Shown here in pieces: positions 13,347 through 14,460 of a stretch of DNA of 14,460 bases (the first letter of the stretch is position 1; each line of letters opens with the position of its first letter). The DNA lies in contig DLVS01000589.1 of assembly GCA_003445095.1 (NCBI GenBank), positions 1 to 14,460 of the forward strand, in the 5' to 3' direction. Below the pieces are notes generated by a model. That model was not told the DNA's origin and did not search any database. It saw only the letters and a program-made list of their open reading frames with translations. A program made the position numbers and the translations under genes. Source of the stretch: Verrucomicrobiales bacterium (lineage in GTDB: Bacteria > Verrucomicrobiota > Verrucomicrobiia > Limisphaerales > UBA9464).

Positions 13347-14460
13347 TCAAGGATTGATCAGCCGATAATACATCTGTGCGCCGGAAACCGAACTGGTGAT
13401 CCGGTACAGGCCTCCGCTTAGAACGGGTGTGCCAGGAACGGTGGTCCAGGTGTTACCGGCCGGCAGCGCGTTCGCACTTTGCAACCGGAAGATCACGGCC
13501 GTTGCCGGCCACGACAATACGACCTGGCTGCCTTGTCGGGTGACCGAGAGCGAGATCGGCAACTCGCCCTTAGCAATCAGATACAGGCGATCGATGTCTT
13601 CGCCGGAGAGCGCTTTGTCGAACACGGCCAATTCGTCGATCTGGCCGTTGAAGTAATTGCCGTTCTCGCCGATGGCGTCGAAAATTCCACCACCGCCAAT
13701 GTTGAATGGAAAGGCATTCGGCCCAGGGAGTGAATGCGCTCGCGAGCCGGCGAGCACGCCGTTGGTGTGCAGGCGCAGTGAACCGGAGGAACTCTCGCCG
13801 ACGACGGCCACTTGCGCCCATTCGCCGTTTGGAATGGAATTGGGAGTGATGTCCAGGCCGCCATCCGTCCACACCTCGAGCGTGTTATTGTTGATTTAAC
13901 CGAATTCTACGAAGTCGTTCTGCCCAAAAAGACCGGCGCGGTCCGCTTGATCGGCGGTACGGCGAATCCAGCCAATCATTGTGAAGTTCGACACACTGTT
14001 AAGGAATCCGATCGGGCCATTGATGTACGCGGTCGAGCCATTGAACTGTGCGGCGCGATTGTCCGGTTCGAAGCCGGGCAGTTGTGGCGGGCGCGGGGCT
14101 ACTGACGCGGGGACCGCGCCGCCCACGTAGATGGCGTCGTGGCCGCCATAGTAATCGAACGCGGTGGTGCCGTTCGCCTCGTTGAAGCGCCAGAAGGCCT
14201 TCGGGGCCGCCGCCACGATCCATTGCTCGTGACTGCCGGGCACAGGCAGCAGGACAGTCAAGGTGACCACGGCGCTCGTGGCGAAACCCGCCGAATCCGC
14301 CACGATCGCCCGATAGTTGCCGGCGTTCGGCGACTCCACGTTACTTAAGACCAGCGACGAGTTGGTTTCGCCCGGAAGGTTCGCGCCGGCTTCTTGCCAT
14401 TGATATGAAAACCGGCTGCTGCCCGTCGCGGCGACCGAGAAAGTGGCGCGGGCGCCCGCA
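13347..14460 (-). pseudogene. Ig-like/LamG surface protein, 5' end outside window, interrupted by one in-frame stop
   Basis: The frame enters from the right edge, so the gene starts beyond the window. It encodes the end of an Ig-like domain (14460 to about 14253; Y-Q-W and D/N-A-G-N-Y-R marks), a LamG/concanavalin-type domain (about 14220 to 13572; A-A-Q-F-N-G-S-T-A-Y-I, F-T-M-I-G-W-I and, at the end, I-D-E-L-A-V-F-D-K-A-L-S), and a C-terminal sandwich with V-V-L-S-W-P and M-Y-Y-R-L before the TGA at 13347. Such chains are exported surface or adhesive proteins in Verrucomicrobiota. A single TAA at 13896-13898 falls inside the LamG domain between V-E-F-G and I-N-N-N-T-L-E-V-W-T, and the frame is the same on both sides, so there is no frameshift. 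This could be a recent nonsense mutation, a sequencing error, or readthrough. The GTG at 13874 is not a plausible new start. Confidence 0.85.

Noticed and set aside
1..14460. CRISPR array, tRNA or rRNA gene, transposase or integrase
   Set aside because: No regularly spaced repeats, no tRNA-like cloverleaf or rRNA sequence recognised, and no transposase or integrase motifs in any frame.

Overview
The window most likely comes from a Verrucomicrobiota (or related PVC-group) chromosome, probably an environmental genome. The signs are a prepilin-type protein of the DUF1559-like style, a secreted ThuA-domain protein, a large Ig-like plus LamG surface protein with the C-terminal sandwich often seen in Verrucomicrobiota, and starts that mostly lack Shine-Dalgarno sequences. 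This assignment rests on gene style and no marker gene was compared.

Left half (1-7599), all genes on the + strand: the 3' end of miaA (tRNA dimethylallyltransferase); a secreted serine alpha/beta hydrolase; a prepilin-type pseudopilin; a large secreted GH32 fructan hydrolase; then a membrane-stress type cluster of an NfeD-like membrane protein, a flotillin, and a small zinc-ribbon protein whose start overlaps the flotillin stop.

Right half (7649-14460), all genes on the - strand and convergent with the first half. Reading in transcription order from the right edge: an Ig/LamG surface protein interrupted by one in-frame TAA, a VapB/VapC-type toxin-antitoxin pair, then a tight five-gene cluster. 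That cluster is ThuA-domain protein, DUF3570 outer-membrane barrel, ApbE-like FAD:protein FMN transferase, TlpA-like thioredoxin and a DUF4266 mini-lipoprotein. Spacings are +11, -10, -20 and +7 bp, so co-transcription is very likely.

The five-gene cluster is the most interesting part. The exported barrel protein carries the sequence D-S-I-S-G-A-T (residues 70-76), which matches the D-x-x-[ST]-G-A-[ST] motif that ApbE enzymes flavinylate on the last residue. The ApbE gene is the next gene downstream. The DUF4266 lipoprotein ends in a Gly-rich tail with a C-x-C pair (residues 76 and 78 of 79), and a thioredoxin gene sits directly before it. I infer a cell-envelope redox module in which FMN is covalently attached to an outer-membrane protein and a thiol-bearing lipoprotein is kept in redox state by the thioredoxin. 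The families and their neighbourhood are known to me only as domains of unknown function. Two oddities complicate the model: the ApbE has no visible signal peptide, and a usual metal-ligand Asp is Gly.

Five stretches carry no convincing gene: 1199-1659, 2482-2701, 4883-5219, 11555-12073 and 12757-13346. The fourth holds a 12-bp-arm palindrome upstream of the redox cluster, and the second a perfect hairpin just before the GH32 start.
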